Of a stretch of 64,000 nucleotides of DNA, positions 52,203 to 61,877 are shown piece after piece. The notes below the pieces were generated by a model, which had not been told where the DNA came from, searched no databases, and saw only the letters and a program-made list of their open reading frames with translations. The position numbers and the translations under genes are program-made. Origin of the DNA: Alcaligenaceae bacterium (GTDB lineage Bacteria; Pseudomonadota; Gammaproteobacteria; Burkholderiales; Burkholderiaceae_B). Numbering within the stretch: the stretch's first letter is position 1; the number at the start of each line of letters is the position of its first letter. The stretch is taken from contig JACCEN010000016.1 of the NCBI GenBank assembly GCA_013416435.1, positions 1 to 64,000 of the forward strand, given 5' to 3'.

Positions 52203-54080
52203 ATGACAGCAACTTCCATGAATCCCGGCCGCCGCGTCCTGGACGTGTCCGACGTCTCGGTGATTTTCGGGCAGGGCGAGAACGCTTTCACGGCCGTCAA
52301 ATCGCTGAACCTGCATGTGGACCGCGGTGAAACACTCGCCATCGTGGGCGAATCCGGTTCCGGAAAATCCGTGACATCCTTGGCCATCATGCGGCTGGTC
52401 GAGTTCGGCGGCGGACGCATCGCTTCCGGAAGCATGGCGTTCCATGCGCGTGATGGGCGCCAGTTCGACCTGCTCGCCGCCTCGGAGGAAACCATGCGCG
52501 CCATGCGCGGCGCGGATATCAGCATGATATTCCAGGAGCCCATGACTTCCCTGAACCCGGTCCTGACCGTAGGGTTCCAGATCGTGGAGGCGATACGGCT
52601 GCATCAGCATTGCGATGCCAAGACGGCGGAAGCGGCTGCGCGCCGTGTGCTGGACCAGGTCCGCATCCCGGATTCGCGCGCCATCCTGAAGCGCTACCCG
52701 CACGAGCTCTCGGGCGGCATGCGGCAAAGGGTGATGATCGCGATGGCGCTGTCCTGCCGTCCCGCGCTGCTCATTGCCGATGAGCCGACGACGGCTCTGG
52801 ACGTCACCATACAGGCGCAGATCCTGGGCCTGATCAAGGAGCTCCAGCGCGAGATGGACATGGGCGTGATCTTCATCACGCACGACATGGGCGTGGTCGC
52901 CGAAGTCGCCGACCGGGTGATGGTGATGCGCAAGGGCGACGTCGTGGAGAACAACGATGTACACGGTCTGTTCAACGCGCCGCAGCATCCCTACACCAAG
53001 GCGCTGATGGCGGCCGTCCCAAGACTGGGCGCCATGCGCGGCACCTCCCAGCCCGCCCATTTCGATCTGCTCGACGGCGGCGCTTCCATGCAAGGCGCAC
53101 CGTTGCCGACAGCGGCTTCCGAGGCCGGCGGCTATGCCGGTCCGTCTGGTGAAGTGATCCTGCGCGTGCAGGACTTGGTCACGCGCTTCGATGTGCGTGG
53201 CGGTTTTTTCTCGCGGGTCAAGCGCAAGGTGCACGCCGTCGAGAAAGTAAGCTTCGACCTGCATGCGGGCGAAACGCTTTCCCTGGTGGGCGAATCGGGC
53301 TGCGGCAAGACGACGACCGGCCGGTCTCTCATGCATCTGACGCCCACCGTCGGCGGGCGGATCGTGTTCGACGGCAAGACGCTGGACCGGGCCGATCCCG
53401 AAGCCATGCGCCACTTGCGCCGCAACATGCAGTTCGTGTTCCAGGATCCCTTTGCGTCCCTCAACCCGCGCATGCGCATCGGCGACAGCATCAAGGAGCC
53501 GATGCTGATACACGGCCTGCACAGCGGCGCGGCGGCGGATCGTCGTGTGGCCGAACTCCTCGAGCGCGTCGGACTGGACGCCAAGATGGCGAAGCGCTGG
53601 CCGCACGAATTCTCGGGCGGGCAAAGGCAGCGTATCTGCATAGCACGCGCGCTCTCGGTCAATCCCAAGGTCTTGATCGCCGATGAGTCCGTGTCCGCGC
53701 TGGACGTGTCCATCCAGGCGCAGATCGTGAATCTGCTTATCGATCTGCAGCGCGAACTGGGTATCGCCTATCTGTTCATCTCGCATGACATGGCCGTCGT
53801 GGAACGCGTGAGCCACCGCGTAGCCGTCATGTATCTGGGGCAGATCGTCGAACTCGGTCCGCGCCAGATGATTTTCGAGAATCCGCAGCACCCCTATACG
53901 CGGAAGCTCATGCAGGCCGTGCCGGTGGCGGATCCCTCCGTGCGTCGGGCCAAAGCGCTTGAAGTCAGCGATATTCCCAGCCCCGTCCGCGATCTCGGCG
54001 ATGAGCCGGACGTGCGGGCGCTGGTGCAAGTAGGTGAAGGCCACTATGTGGCCCAACATTCAATAGGCGGCGCATATTGA
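52203..54080 (+). CDS. Fused dual ATP-binding protein of the peptide ABC transporter (DppD-DppF / GsiA type)
   Basis: The 625-residue protein holds two complete ATPase domains. The first has Walker A GESGSGKS, signature LSGGMRQR and Walker [13 protein letters not shown]. The second has [16 protein letters not shown] and [11 protein letters not shown]. Each is followed by the oligopeptide C-terminal motif ([16 protein letters not shown] and [15 protein letters not shown]). Such fusions replace separate DppD and DppF. The substrate-binding gene follows after 26 bp. Confidence 0.96.
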   Translation: MTATSMNPGRRVLDVSDVSVIFGQGENAFTAVKSLNLHVDRGETLAIVGESGSGKSVTSLAIMRLVEFGGGRIASGSMAFHARDGRQFDLLAASEETMRAMRGADISMIFQEPMTSLNPVLTVGFQIVEAIRLHQHCDAKTAEAAARRVLDQVRIPDSRAILKRYPHELSGGMRQRVMIAMALSCRPALLIADEPTTALDVTIQAQILGLIKELQREMDMGVIFITHDMGVVAEVADRVMVMRKGDVVENNDVHGLFNAPQHPYTKALMAAVPRLGAMRGTSQPAHFDLLDGGASMQGAPLPTAASEAGGYAGPSGEVILRVQDLVTRFDVRGGFFSRVKRKVHAVEKVSFDLHAGETLSLVGESGCGKTTTGRSLMHLTPTVGGRIVFDGKTLDRADPEAMRHLRRNMQFVFQDPFASLNPRMRIGDSIKEPMLIHGLHSGAAADRRVAELLERVGLDAKMAKRWPHEFSGGQRQRICIARALSVNPKVLIADESVSALDVSIQAQIVNLLIDLQRELGIAYLFISHDMAVVERVSHRVAVMYLGQIVELGPRQMIFENPQHPYTRKLMQAVPVADPSVRRAKALEVSDIPSPVRDLGDEPDVRALVQVGEGHYVAQHSIGGAY

Positions 54081-54106
54081 ACGCCGCCAACTCCAAGGAG
54101 CTCGTT

Positions 54107-55699
54107 ATGGATCGTAGACAATTTCTTTTGACCTCGTCGGCATCGCTTGCCGCCATGAGCCTGCCCGGCATGTCCTGGGCGCAGCAGAAAACCGTTTTTC
54201 GCTGGGTGCCGCAAGCCGATCTGACCTTGCTCGACCCGACCTTCACCACGGCGGCGGTCACGCAAGGCCACGGCCAACTGGTGTTCGATACCTTGTATGG
54301 CCTGGACTCCCAGTACATTCCGCATCCGCAGATGGCCGCCGGCCACACCACCGAGAACGATGGTCTGCTCTGGAAGATCACGCTGCGCGATGGCCTGCGT
54401 TTCCATGATGGTTCGCCGGTGCGTGCGGCCGACGTCGTGGCCAGCATCAACCGCTGGGCCAAGCGCGACCTGATGGGCCGCTCGCTGATGCAATCGACGG
54501 AAGAGTTTTCGGCGCTGGACGAGAAAACCATACAGTTCAAGCTGTCCAAGCCTTTCCCTCTGATCCTCAATGCGCTGGGCCGCCAGTCCGGGATGATGGC
54601 CGTCATCATGCCCGAACGCCTTGCCAATCTCCCCGAAACGGAAGGCGTGCAGGAGATGGTGGGCAGCGGTCCCTTCAAGTTCATGGCGGATAAATGGGTC
54701 TCCGGTTCGCGCGTGGTCTATGAAAAGTTCGCCGACTACCAGCCCCGCAAGGACAGCATGGCGCCTGATTTTTCGGCGGGCCCCAAGGTGGCGCACGTCG
54801 ACGGCGTCCTGTGGAACATCATCCCCGACCGTGCAACGGCGATTGCCGCCCTGCAGGCGAATGAGGTCGACGGCGTGGAAATGGTCGATACCGACTTCCT
54901 GCCCATCTTGCGCGACGATGCCAACATCAAGCTGGTCAAGCGCAGCCTGCCGACCATCGGCGTGATGCGCTTCAACCATCTGCATGCGCCGTTCAACAAC
55001 GTCGAGATTCGCCGGGCCGTGCTGAGCGCGGTGAACCAGACCGAATACATGACGGCCATCAATGGCGCCGACTTTCCCGAGTTCTGGAGCGACAAGTGCG
55101 GCGTGTTCGTGCCGGGTTCGCCCATGGACAGCGACGCGGGCATGGAGAAACTGACCGGCAAGCGGGATATCGAGAAGGCAAAGGCCGCCATCAAGGCCGC
55201 GGGCTATAACGGCGAAAAAGTCGTGCTGCTCGATCCCGTCGATTTTCCGAGCTGGCACGCGGCCGCGCTGGTGACCGCCGACCTGTTCAAGCGCCTGGGC
55301 TTCAACCTGGACGTGCAGACCGTGGACTGGGGTACCGCCGTGCAACGCCGCAACAGCAAAGAGCCCGTCTCGAATGGCGGCTGGAGCGTGGCGTTCACCG
55401 GCAACACCGGTCCCAACAATCTGGATCCCGCGGGCCATCTCGCCTTGCGCGGCAATGGTGAAAAGGCCTGGTTCGGATGGCCCACCAGCGAGAAGATCGA
55501 AAAGCTGCGCATGGACTGGTTCAACGCGCCCGATCTCGAAACCCAGAAGAAGATCTGCCGCGAGATCCAGCTGCAAGTGTTTGAAGACGTTCCCTACGTT
55601 CCGCTGGGCGCCAGCTACCCGGTCACTGCGCTGCGCAAGGAATGGGAAGACTTCCAGCCACAGATCTCGCTGTTCTATACCGTCAAGAAGAAGGCGTAA
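54107..55699 (+). CDS. Periplasmic substrate-binding protein, SBP_bac_5 family, Tat-type signal
   Basis: The 530-residue protein begins MDRRQFLLTSSASLAAMSLP and ends its signal near SWAQQ. The twin Arg followed by QFLL indicates Tat export, so it may fold before secretion. The mature part has the family-5 pattern DLTLLDPTFTTAAVTQGHGQ, LRDGLRFHDGSPVRAADVVA and VGSGPFKFMADKWV. Its ligand is unknown, probably a peptide or peptide-like compound. AAGGAG is 9 bp before the ATG at 54107. Confidence 0.94.
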   Translation: MDRRQFLLTSSASLAAMSLPGMSWAQQKTVFRWVPQADLTLLDPTFTTAAVTQGHGQLVFDTLYGLDSQYIPHPQMAAGHTTENDGLLWKITLRDGLRFHDGSPVRAADVVASINRWAKRDLMGRSLMQSTEEFSALDEKTIQFKLSKPFPLILNALGRQSGMMAVIMPERLANLPETEGVQEMVGSGPFKFMADKWVSGSRVVYEKFADYQPRKDSMAPDFSAGPKVAHVDGVLWNIIPDRATAIAALQANEVDGVEMVDTDFLPILRDDANIKLVKRSLPTIGVMRFNHLHAPFNNVEIRRAVLSAVNQTEYMTAINGADFPEFWSDKCGVFVPGSPMDSDAGMEKLTGKRDIEKAKAAIKAAGYNGEKVVLLDPVDFPSWHAAALVTADLFKRLGFNLDVQTVDWGTAVQRRNSKEPVSNGGWSVAFTGNTGPNNLDPAGHLALRGNGEKAWFGWPTSEKIEKLRMDWFNAPDLETQKKICREIQLQVFEDVPYVPLGASYPVTALRKEWEDFQPQISLFYTVKKKA

Positions 55700-55701
55700 G
55701 C

Positions 55702-57246
55702 ATGCAAGGAAGCGGTATGAACGGATCGGGGCCGAGAGTGGCCATTCTGGGGTTCCATCTCGAGGCCAACGCGTTTGCGCCGCCTTCCGAGAAGGGTGAC
55801 TTCATTGCGCAGTGCTGGGAGGAAGGGGACGGCATCTCGGCGCTGGCGCGTAGCGTCAGTCACCTGCCTGCCGAGATCCCCGGCTTTTACCAGCGCATGG
55901 ATGCGCTCGGTCCCTGGACGCCGGTACCGCTGATCGTGGTGGGTGCCCCCCCAGGGGGGCCGGCGGCGGTCGATGTCTGGCGCGACTTCATCTCGCAGGT
56001 GGAGTCCCGGCTGCGCGCCCAAGGCCCGGTGGATGGCGTGTATATCGCCAATCATGGCGCCTCTTCCGCGGTCGGAGTGGACGACACCGAGGCCCAGCTT
56101 GCCCGCCTGATCCGTTCTCTGGTCGGGCCGGATGTTCCCGTCATTGCCACGCATGACCTGCATTGCAATGTTTCCGAGGAAACCGTTGCAAGTCTCGACG
56201 CCCTGGTCAGCTATCGCACCAACCCTCACGTCGATCAACGCGAGCGCGCGGCCGAGGCTGCCGATCTGCTGCATGAAGTCTTCGAGGGCGAACGCCTGGT
56301 GACGGCCTACATACGGCTGCCCATTACGCCGCCTTCGGTCACGCTCTCCACCCACGAGGGTCCGTATGCCGACATCGTGCGGCGAGCCGAGGCGATGATG
56401 CAACCCAAGGGCCAGGGGCCCATTGCCGTGGTGTCGGCGGCGTCGGGCTTCGTGTTTTCCGACCTGCCCAAATGCGGCATGACCGTTACCGTCACCGCGC
56501 GCGGCGACCAGGCGGCGGCTCGGCGAACCGCGCTCGAGCTTGCCCGCGATGTCTGGAAAGATCGTAGGCGTTATATTGCCAATACGATAGACGTGGCCAA
56601 GGCTGTAGAGCTGGCGTCCAAGGCGGAACAGCCTTTGCTTTTTGCCGACGTGGCCGATAACCCGGGCGGCGGAGGCGGCGGCAATACGGCCTGGCTGCTC
56701 GAAGCATTCGACCGTGCGCGCGTCCCGGGGGTCACGCTGGGCGTGTTCGTCTCGCCAGAGGTCGCGGCGAAGGCGCACGAAGCCGGGGTCGGCGGGGAGT
56801 TCCAGGCGGTGTTCAATGCCCAGCCGGGAAGCTATGCGCAGCGCTACGAGGCACGGGCCAAAGTCTTGTGCCTGACCGACGGCAATGGCGTGGGACGCCG
56901 CGGCATCCTGCGCGGGCGCAAGTTCTCTTTGGGCGCCAGCGCGCTGATCGAGTTATGCGATTCAGGCATGCAGGTGGTGGTGGGCAGCTTGCGCCGCCAG
57001 CTTGCGGAGCCTGCGATGCTGGAAATGCACGGACTGGATATATCGCGCCTGCGCATCCTGATCGTGAAAAGCCGCGGACATTATCGCGCGGGCTTCGACG
57101 AGTTCTTCCCGAACGAACGCATCCACGACGTCGACAGTCCGGGCCTGACGACGCCAAACCTGTCGCAGATCCATTTCAAGCGGCTGCCCAGGCCGGTCTG
57201 GCCGCTCGATAAGGATGCGGTCTGGATCGAACCCGACTGGAGTTGA
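55702..57246 (+). CDS. M81-family metallopeptidase (MlrC-like)
   Basis: The 514-residue protein matches the M81 family named after microcystinase MlrC: VAILGFHLEANAFAPPSEKG near the start, YIANHGASSAVGVDDTEAQL, the metal-binding THDLHCNVS, SYRTNPHVDQRERA and the Gly-rich DNPGGGGGGNTAWLLEAF. It starts 2 bp after the binding-protein gene; ATG 55717, with AAGGA 6 bp upstream, is an alternative start. No signal peptide, so it should act on imported substrate in the cytoplasm. Repeats begin 5 bp after the stop. Confidence 0.92.
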   Translation: MQGSGMNGSGPRVAILGFHLEANAFAPPSEKGDFIAQCWEEGDGISALARSVSHLPAEIPGFYQRMDALGPWTPVPLIVVGAPPGGPAAVDVWRDFISQVESRLRAQGPVDGVYIANHGASSAVGVDDTEAQLARLIRSLVGPDVPVIATHDLHCNVSEETVASLDALVSYRTNPHVDQRERAAEAADLLHEVFEGERLVTAYIRLPITPPSVTLSTHEGPYADIVRRAEAMMQPKGQGPIAVVSAASGFVFSDLPKCGMTVTVTARGDQAAARRTALELARDVWKDRRRYIANTIDVAKAVELASKAEQPLLFADVADNPGGGGGGNTAWLLEAFDRARVPGVTLGVFVSPEVAAKAHEAGVGGEFQAVFNAQPGSYAQRYEARAKVLCLTDGNGVGRRGILRGRKFSLGASALIELCDSGMQVVVGSLRRQLAEPAMLEMHGLDISRLRILIVKSRGHYRAGFDEFFPNERIHDVDSPGLTTPNLSQIHFKRLPRPVWPLDKDAVWIEPDWS

Positions 57247-57251
57247 TGTGA

Positions 57252-57375
57252 GGGGTCAGACCCCATGCGGGGTCTGACCCCAATTCCGATCGTCGTTTGG
57301 GAGGGGTCAGACCCTGATGGGGTCTGACCCCAGGTCGGTTTGTGCGGGGTCAGACCCCGCATGGGGTCTGACCCC
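57252..57375. repeat. Palindromic repeat locus 6: three copies, two inside the LysR gene end
   Basis: Copies lie at 57252-57281 (centre ATGC), 57303-57331 (29 bp, centre TGAT) and 57346-57375 (centre GCAT). The second and third fall inside the open reading frame of the convergent LysR gene and supply its last 20 or so codons and the stop. Confidence 0.95.
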
Positions 57376-58284
57376 TTGTCCGTCGCTCCCATAAAGGCTT
57401 TCGATGCGCCGGATGACGGCCTGCATGAAACGGTCCACGCTGGTCGGCAGGACGCGGCCTTCGAAGGTCTGGATGTGTAGCGTGCGTTGCTGAGAAAGCT
57501 CGTCTATGATGGGAACGGCCACGAGTTCGCGTCGCCGGACGGAGCCCATCAGTGTCCGGTCGCCGGAAAAGCCGACGGCGCCTGTTTCGCGGCAAAAATT
57601 GTGGATGGCCGCCTGGTGGTTGCTGACCAATGCGACGTTCAGCGTCACTTTTTCATGCATGCAGCATAGGTCGACGATGAATCGCAGCGTGCTGCCCGGC
57701 CCCATCAGCACCACAGGAAAGCTCCCGATATCGCGCATATGCAATGTCTTGCGTGCGGCCAGCGGGTGGTCCACGGTCATGATGGCAAACAGAGGCATGC
57801 GGCGGGCATACCGGACTTGCACGCCCTGCGGGGGCGACAAGTTGTAGCTGAGGCCCAGGTCGTCCTCGCCTTTCCGGATGCGCGAATTGATCTCGGCCGA
57901 TTGCAGCACGTTCAACTGGAAGCGGACCAGGGGTTCTTCCTTGACGAATTCGCCCATGACCGAAGGCAGCAGCTCTGTGCTGAACGCCTGGTTCGCCGAC
58001 ACCTTGATCAGCTTCTGGCCAAGGTGGGCGAGTTCGCTGATTTCCGTCCGTGTGCGCTCGGCTTCCAGATGCGTACGCCGGGCATACGATGCAAGCAGTT
58101 CACCGGCTTCCGTCAGCAGCATGCCACGAGCATGACGTTCGAAAAGGTGGGTGCGGTGCTCGTCTTCCAGCTTGCGTATCATGCGGCTTATCGCCGAAGG
58201 CGCGACATGCAGCTTGTGCGCCGCCTCGGTCAACGAGCCGGCGTTCACGACTTCCAGGAAGTATCTAAGGGCGGTATTGAGCAT
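57307..58284 (-). CDS. LysR-family transcriptional regulator
   Basis: The 325-residue regulator has an N-terminal winged helix-turn-helix (ALRYFLEVVNAGSLTEAAHK, LHVAPSAISRMIRKLE) and a substrate-binding domain (IGSFPVVLMGPGSTLRFIVD). The normal domain ends near RRIESLYGSD, about residue 302. The remaining residues (GVRPHAGSDP and GSDPIRV among them) are translated palindromic repeats. It is convergent with the ABC-M81 genes and divergent from leuC. By family habit it could control either; the sequence does not decide. Confidence 0.9.
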   Translation of the reverse strand: MLNTALRYFLEVVNAGSLTEAAHKLHVAPSAISRMIRKLEDEHRTHLFERHARGMLLTEAGELLASYARRTHLEAERTRTEISELAHLGQKLIKVSANQAFSTELLPSVMGEFVKEEPLVRFQLNVLQSAEINSRIRKGEDDLGLSYNLSPPQGVQVRYARRMPLFAIMTVDHPLAARKTLHMRDIGSFPVVLMGPGSTLRFIVDLCCMHEKVTLNVALVSNHQAAIHNFCRETGAVGFSGDRTLMGSVRRRELVAVPIIDELSQQRTLHIQTFEGRVLPTSVDRFMQAVIRRIESLYGSDGQGVRPHAGSDPAQTDLGSDPIRV

Positions 58285-58295
58285 GTTTTTTGGCG

Positions 58296-58442
58296 GGGGT
58301 CAGACCCCATGCGGGGTCTGACCCCGTTCTCGGAACACGGTTGTTTTAGGCTTGGGGTCCGACCCCGTACGGGGTCGGACCCCATTCACGGAGCGCGGCT
58401 GTTTTGGGCTTTGGGGTCAGACCCCGCATGGGGTCTGACCCC
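58296..58442. repeat. Palindromic repeat locus 7: three copies between divergent genes
   Basis: Copies lie at 58296-58325 (centre ATGC), 58354-58383 (centre GTAC) and 58413-58442 (centre GCAT). The middle copy has arms GGGGTCCGACCCC and GGGGTCGGACCCC: both arms changed relative to the consensus, and pairing stays perfect. Unlike other loci this one lies in a divergent 5' region, between the LysR start and the leuC promoter. Confidence 0.95.
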
Positions 58443-58491
58443 TCGGGCTTCTCAAAGGCTGGCACTATCCATACCAGTATAAAAACTTGTC

Positions 58492-58519
58492 TTGTACTAT
58501 GTTAAGAGAGTGGCATAAT
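58492..58519 (+). promoter_or_regulatory. Candidate leuC promoter
   Basis: TTGTAC (58492-58497), a 16-bp spacer and CATAAT (58514-58519) precede leuC by 34 bp. A short dyad ATAC-CA-GTAT overlaps the region just upstream and could bind a regulator. Confidence 0.45.
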
Positions 58520-58553
58520 TTACTACTCCAACCCTACATCATAGAGCAAGGTC

Positions 58554-59957
58554 ATGGCACAAACACTGTATGACAAACTCTGGGATGCGCATGTCGTGCA
58601 TCGAGAGTCCGACGGCACCTGTCTGCTGTACATCGACCGCCACCTGGTACACGAAGTGACCAGCCCGCAGGCATTCGAAGGCTTGAAATTGGCGGATCGC
58701 AAACCCTGGCGGATTTCCGCCAATCTTGCGGTGGCCGACCACAACGTGCCGACCACCGATCGCAGCAAGGGCATCGAGGATCCGATCTCCCGGCTGCAGG
58801 TCGAGACGCTGGACGAGAACTGCGAAAAATTCGGGATCACGGAATTCCGCATGAACGACAGGCGCCAGGGCATCGTCCACATCATCGGGCCTGAGCAGGG
58901 CGCCACGCTGCCCGGCATGACAGTGGTCTGCGGCGACTCGCACACCAGTACGCACGGCGCGGTCGGCGCGCTGGCCTTCGGCATCGGCACGTCCGAGGTC
59001 GAGCACGTGCTGGCCACACAGACGCTGCTCATGAAAAAGAACAAAAGCATGCTGATCAAGGTCGAAGGCGAATTGCCCTTCGGCTGTACCGCCAAGGACC
59101 TCGTCCTGTATATCATCGGCAAGATCGGCACGGCCGGCGGTACGGGCTACGCTATCGAGTTTGGCGGCAGCACGATGCGCGGGCTGTCCGTCGAAGGCCG
59201 CATGACGGTCTGCAACATGGCCATCGAAGCGGGCGCCCGGTCGGGCATGGTGGCGGTAGACCAGAAAACCATCGACTACTTCCGCGGCCGTCCTTACGCA
59301 CCGACCGGCGCGCTGTGGGACCAGGCCGTCCAATACTGGAAGACGCTGCACTCCGATGAAGGCGCGTCCTTCGACCGCATCGTCGAAATCGACGCCCGCC
59401 AGATCAAGCCGCAAGTATCCTGGGGCACATCGCCCGAAATGGTCCTGGCCGTCGACGACCGAGTGCCGGATCCCGACAAGGAAAAGGACGATGTCCGCCG
59501 TAGCGGCATGGAGCGCGCGCTGGAATACATGGGCCTGAAGCCCAACACGCCGCTGGTCGACATCAAGGTGGATCGCATCTTCATCGGTTCCTGTACCAAC
59601 GCCCGAATCGAAGACCTTCGGGACGCGGCGACCGTCGCACGCGGCAAGCGGGTCGCCTCGTCGGTCAAGCAGGCCATGGTGGTGCCCGGGTCCGGACTGG
59701 TCAAGATGCAGGCCGAAAAAGAAGGCCTGGACAAGATCTTCCTGGCAGCGGGCTTCGAGTGGCGCGAACCGGGCTGCTCGATGTGCCTGGCCATGAACGC
59801 CGACCGCCTCGAACCCGGCGAGCGCTGCGCCTCCACCTCGAACCGCAATTTCGAAGGGCGGCAGGGGCAGGGCGGCCGTACCCATCTGGTCAGCCCGGCG
59901 ATGGCCGCCGCGGCCGCCATCGCCGGTCATTTCGTCGATGTACGGACCCTTCGATAG
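58554..59957 (+). CDS. leuC: 3-isopropylmalate dehydratase large subunit
   Basis: LeuC carries the 4Fe-4S cluster of the isomerase of leucine synthesis. The 467-residue protein has [32 protein letters not shown], and cluster cysteines in [16 protein letters not shown] and [15 protein letters not shown] precedes the ATG. leuD follows after 9 bp. Confidence 0.98.
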   Translation: MAQTLYDKLWDAHVVHRESDGTCLLYIDRHLVHEVTSPQAFEGLKLADRKPWRISANLAVADHNVPTTDRSKGIEDPISRLQVETLDENCEKFGITEFRMNDRRQGIVHIIGPEQGATLPGMTVVCGDSHTSTHGAVGALAFGIGTSEVEHVLATQTLLMKKNKSMLIKVEGELPFGCTAKDLVLYIIGKIGTAGGTGYAIEFGGSTMRGLSVEGRMTVCNMAIEAGARSGMVAVDQKTIDYFRGRPYAPTGALWDQAVQYWKTLHSDEGASFDRIVEIDARQIKPQVSWGTSPEMVLAVDDRVPDPDKEKDDVRRSGMERALEYMGLKPNTPLVDIKVDRIFIGSCTNARIEDLRDAATVARGKRVASSVKQAMVVPGSGLVKMQAEKEGLDKIFLAAGFEWREPGCSMCLAMNADRLEPGERCASTSNRNFEGRQGQGGRTHLVSPAMAAAAAIAGHFVDVRTLR

Positions 59958-59966
59958 GAAACCATC

Positions 59967-60617
59967 ATGCAAGCATTTACCACTCATCATGGCCTGGTGG
60001 CGCCGCTGGACCGCGAGAACGTCGACACCGACCTCATCATTCCCAAGCAATTCCTGAAGTCCATCAAGCGCACCGGGTTCGGTCCCAACCTGTTCGACGA
60101 ACTCCGTTACCTGGATCACGGCGAACCCGGCATGGACAACTCCAAGCGTCCGCTGAATCCGGACTTCGTGCTCAACCAGTCGCGCTATCAAGGCGCATCC
60201 ATCCTGCTGGCGCGCAAGAACTTCGGCTGCGGTTCCAGCCGCGAGCACGCCCCCTGGGCGCTGTCGCAGTACGGTTTTCGAGCGATCATCGCCCCTTCGT
60301 ACGCCGACATCTTCTTCAACAACAGCTTCAAGAATGGCTTGTTGCCGATTATCCTGCCCGAACTCCAGGTGGCGCGGCTGTTCGACGACGTCAAGGCGCA
60401 TGTGGGCTACAAGCTGCGCATCGACCTCGAACGCCAGGTGGTGATCACGGAAGACGGCCGCGAGCTCTCTTTCGACATCGAACCTTTCCGCAAGCACTGT
60501 CTGTTTCATGGCCTGGACGACATCGCACTGACTTTGCAAAAGGCGGACATGATCCGTGCTTTCGAAGCGGAGCGCCTGGCCCGCCACCCTTGGCTGGAAT
60601 CGCGACCTCTCGTCTAG
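59967..60617 (+). CDS. leuD: 3-isopropylmalate dehydratase small subunit
   Basis: LeuD is the swivel-domain subunit that completes the LeuCD isomerase. The 216-residue sequence has [20 protein letters not shown] and the conserved [19 protein letters not shown]. Length matches the betaproteobacterial form. A terminator-like hairpin lies in the 143-bp gap before leuB. Confidence 0.98.
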   Translation: MQAFTTHHGLVAPLDRENVDTDLIIPKQFLKSIKRTGFGPNLFDELRYLDHGEPGMDNSKRPLNPDFVLNQSRYQGASILLARKNFGCGSSREHAPWALSQYGFRAIIAPSYADIFFNNSFKNGLLPIILPELQVARLFDDVKAHVGYKLRIDLERQVVITEDGRELSFDIEPFRKHCLFHGLDDIALTLQKADMIRAFEAERLARHPWLESRPLV

Positions 60618-60704
60618 GGAAGCGCGGAACAAGTCCTTGCCCGACCCGTCGCGCGCTTACATGGAGGCACGCTTCTGATCGATCAGGGACGACCGTTGAA
60701 AGCA

Positions 60705-60730
60705 GGGGCCGCGGAGACGCCGCCCCTTTT
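60705..60730 (+). terminator. Terminator between leuD and leuB
   Basis: GGGGC-C-GCG / CGC-C-GCCCC pairs around a GAGA tetraloop with one C-C mismatch and is followed by TTTT. It may be an attenuating or partial terminator, since leuB continues in the same direction. Confidence 0.55.
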
Positions 60731-60760
60731 GTCGTATATTGACAACATAGTAGGAAAAAA

Positions 60761-61837
60761 ATGACTCATAAAATTGCTGTTTTGCCGGGTGACGGCATAG
60801 GCCCGGAAATCACGGAGCAGGCGGCACGCGTGCTCGGCGCGCTGGGCCTGGATCTTGAAATGGAAACCGCCCCGGTGGGCGGCGCGGCATACGATGCGCA
60901 CGGCCATCCCTTGCCGCCGGCCACGCTCGATCTGGCGAAGAATTCATCCGCCATCCTGTTCGGCGCCGTGGGTGACTGGAAGTACGATAGCCTTCCGCGC
61001 GAGTTCCGTCCCGAGCAGGCCATCCTGGGCCTGCGCAAAGCCCTGGGGCTGTTTGCCAACCTGCGTCCGGCAATTCTGTATCCTCAACTGGCCAATGCGT
61101 CGTCGCTCAAGCCCGAGGTGGTGTCCGGCCTGGACATCCTTATCGTTCGCGAGCTGACGGGCGATATCTATTTCGGCCAGCCGCGCGGCGTACGCGAGGT
61201 CGCCGAGGGCAGTTTCAAGGGAGAACGGCAGGGATTCGACACCATGCATTACGCGGAAACCGAAGTGCGCCGCATCGGCCACGTCGCTTTCCAGGCGGCG
61301 CAGAAGCGCAGCAAGCGCCTGTGCAGCGTGGACAAGGCGAACGTCCTGGAGACATCGCAGTTCTGGCGTGACATCATGATCGACACCGCGCGCGAGTATC
61401 CGGATGTCGAGTTGACCCACATGTATGTCGACAACGCGGCGATGCAGCTCGTGCGGGCACCCAAGGAATTCGATGTGATCGTGACAGGAAACCTGTTCGG
61501 CGATATCCTGTCCGATGAGGCCGCCATGCTGACGGGTTCCATCGGCATGCTGCCTTCGGCGTCGCTCAATGCCTCCAACCAGGGGCTTTACGAACCCAGC
61601 CACGGGTCCGCTCCCGATATCGCCGGTAAGAACTTGGCCAACCCGCTGGCGACCATACTGTCCGCGGCCATGCTCTTGCGCTACTCTTTGAACGAGGCAG
61701 CGCAGGCGGATCGTATCGAACGCGCCGTGCAGGCGGTGCTCGAACAAGGCTTGCGCACGGCCGACATCCACGAAGCCGGCACGAAACTGGTTTCTACCAG
61801 CGCGATGGGTGACGCGGTGCTGAAAGCATTAAAATAA
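60761..61837 (+). CDS. leuB: 3-isopropylmalate dehydrogenase
   Basis: LeuB oxidatively decarboxylates 3-isopropylmalate using NAD+. The 358-residue protein starts [20 protein letters not shown]. It has the substrate loop [16 protein letters not shown], the catalytic [10 protein letters not shown] region and the metal/NAD signature [20 protein letters not shown]. An AGGAAA ribosome site is adjacent. Confidence 0.98.
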   Translation: MTHKIAVLPGDGIGPEITEQAARVLGALGLDLEMETAPVGGAAYDAHGHPLPPATLDLAKNSSAILFGAVGDWKYDSLPREFRPEQAILGLRKALGLFANLRPAILYPQLANASSLKPEVVSGLDILIVRELTGDIYFGQPRGVREVAEGSFKGERQGFDTMHYAETEVRRIGHVAFQAAQKRSKRLCSVDKANVLETSQFWRDIMIDTAREYPDVELTHMYVDNAAMQLVRAPKEFDVIVTGNLFGDILSDEAAMLTGSIGMLPSASLNASNQGLYEPSHGSAPDIAGKNLANPLATILSAAMLLRYSLNEAAQADRIERAVQAVLEQGLRTADIHEAGTKLVSTSAMGDAVLKALK

Positions 61838-61877
61838 TGTTTCAGATCTGAATTTTTACTTTTTTAAGCGACTTAAC

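Noticed and set aside
60739-60744. TTGACA just before leuB as a -35 element
   Set aside because: It is 16 bp from the start codon with no -10 in between; leuB is more likely read from the leuC promoter.
61841-61852. TTCAGATCTGAA plus a T run after leuB as a terminator
   Set aside because: The usable stem is only 4 bp and AT-rich; asd may be co-transcribed with leuB.
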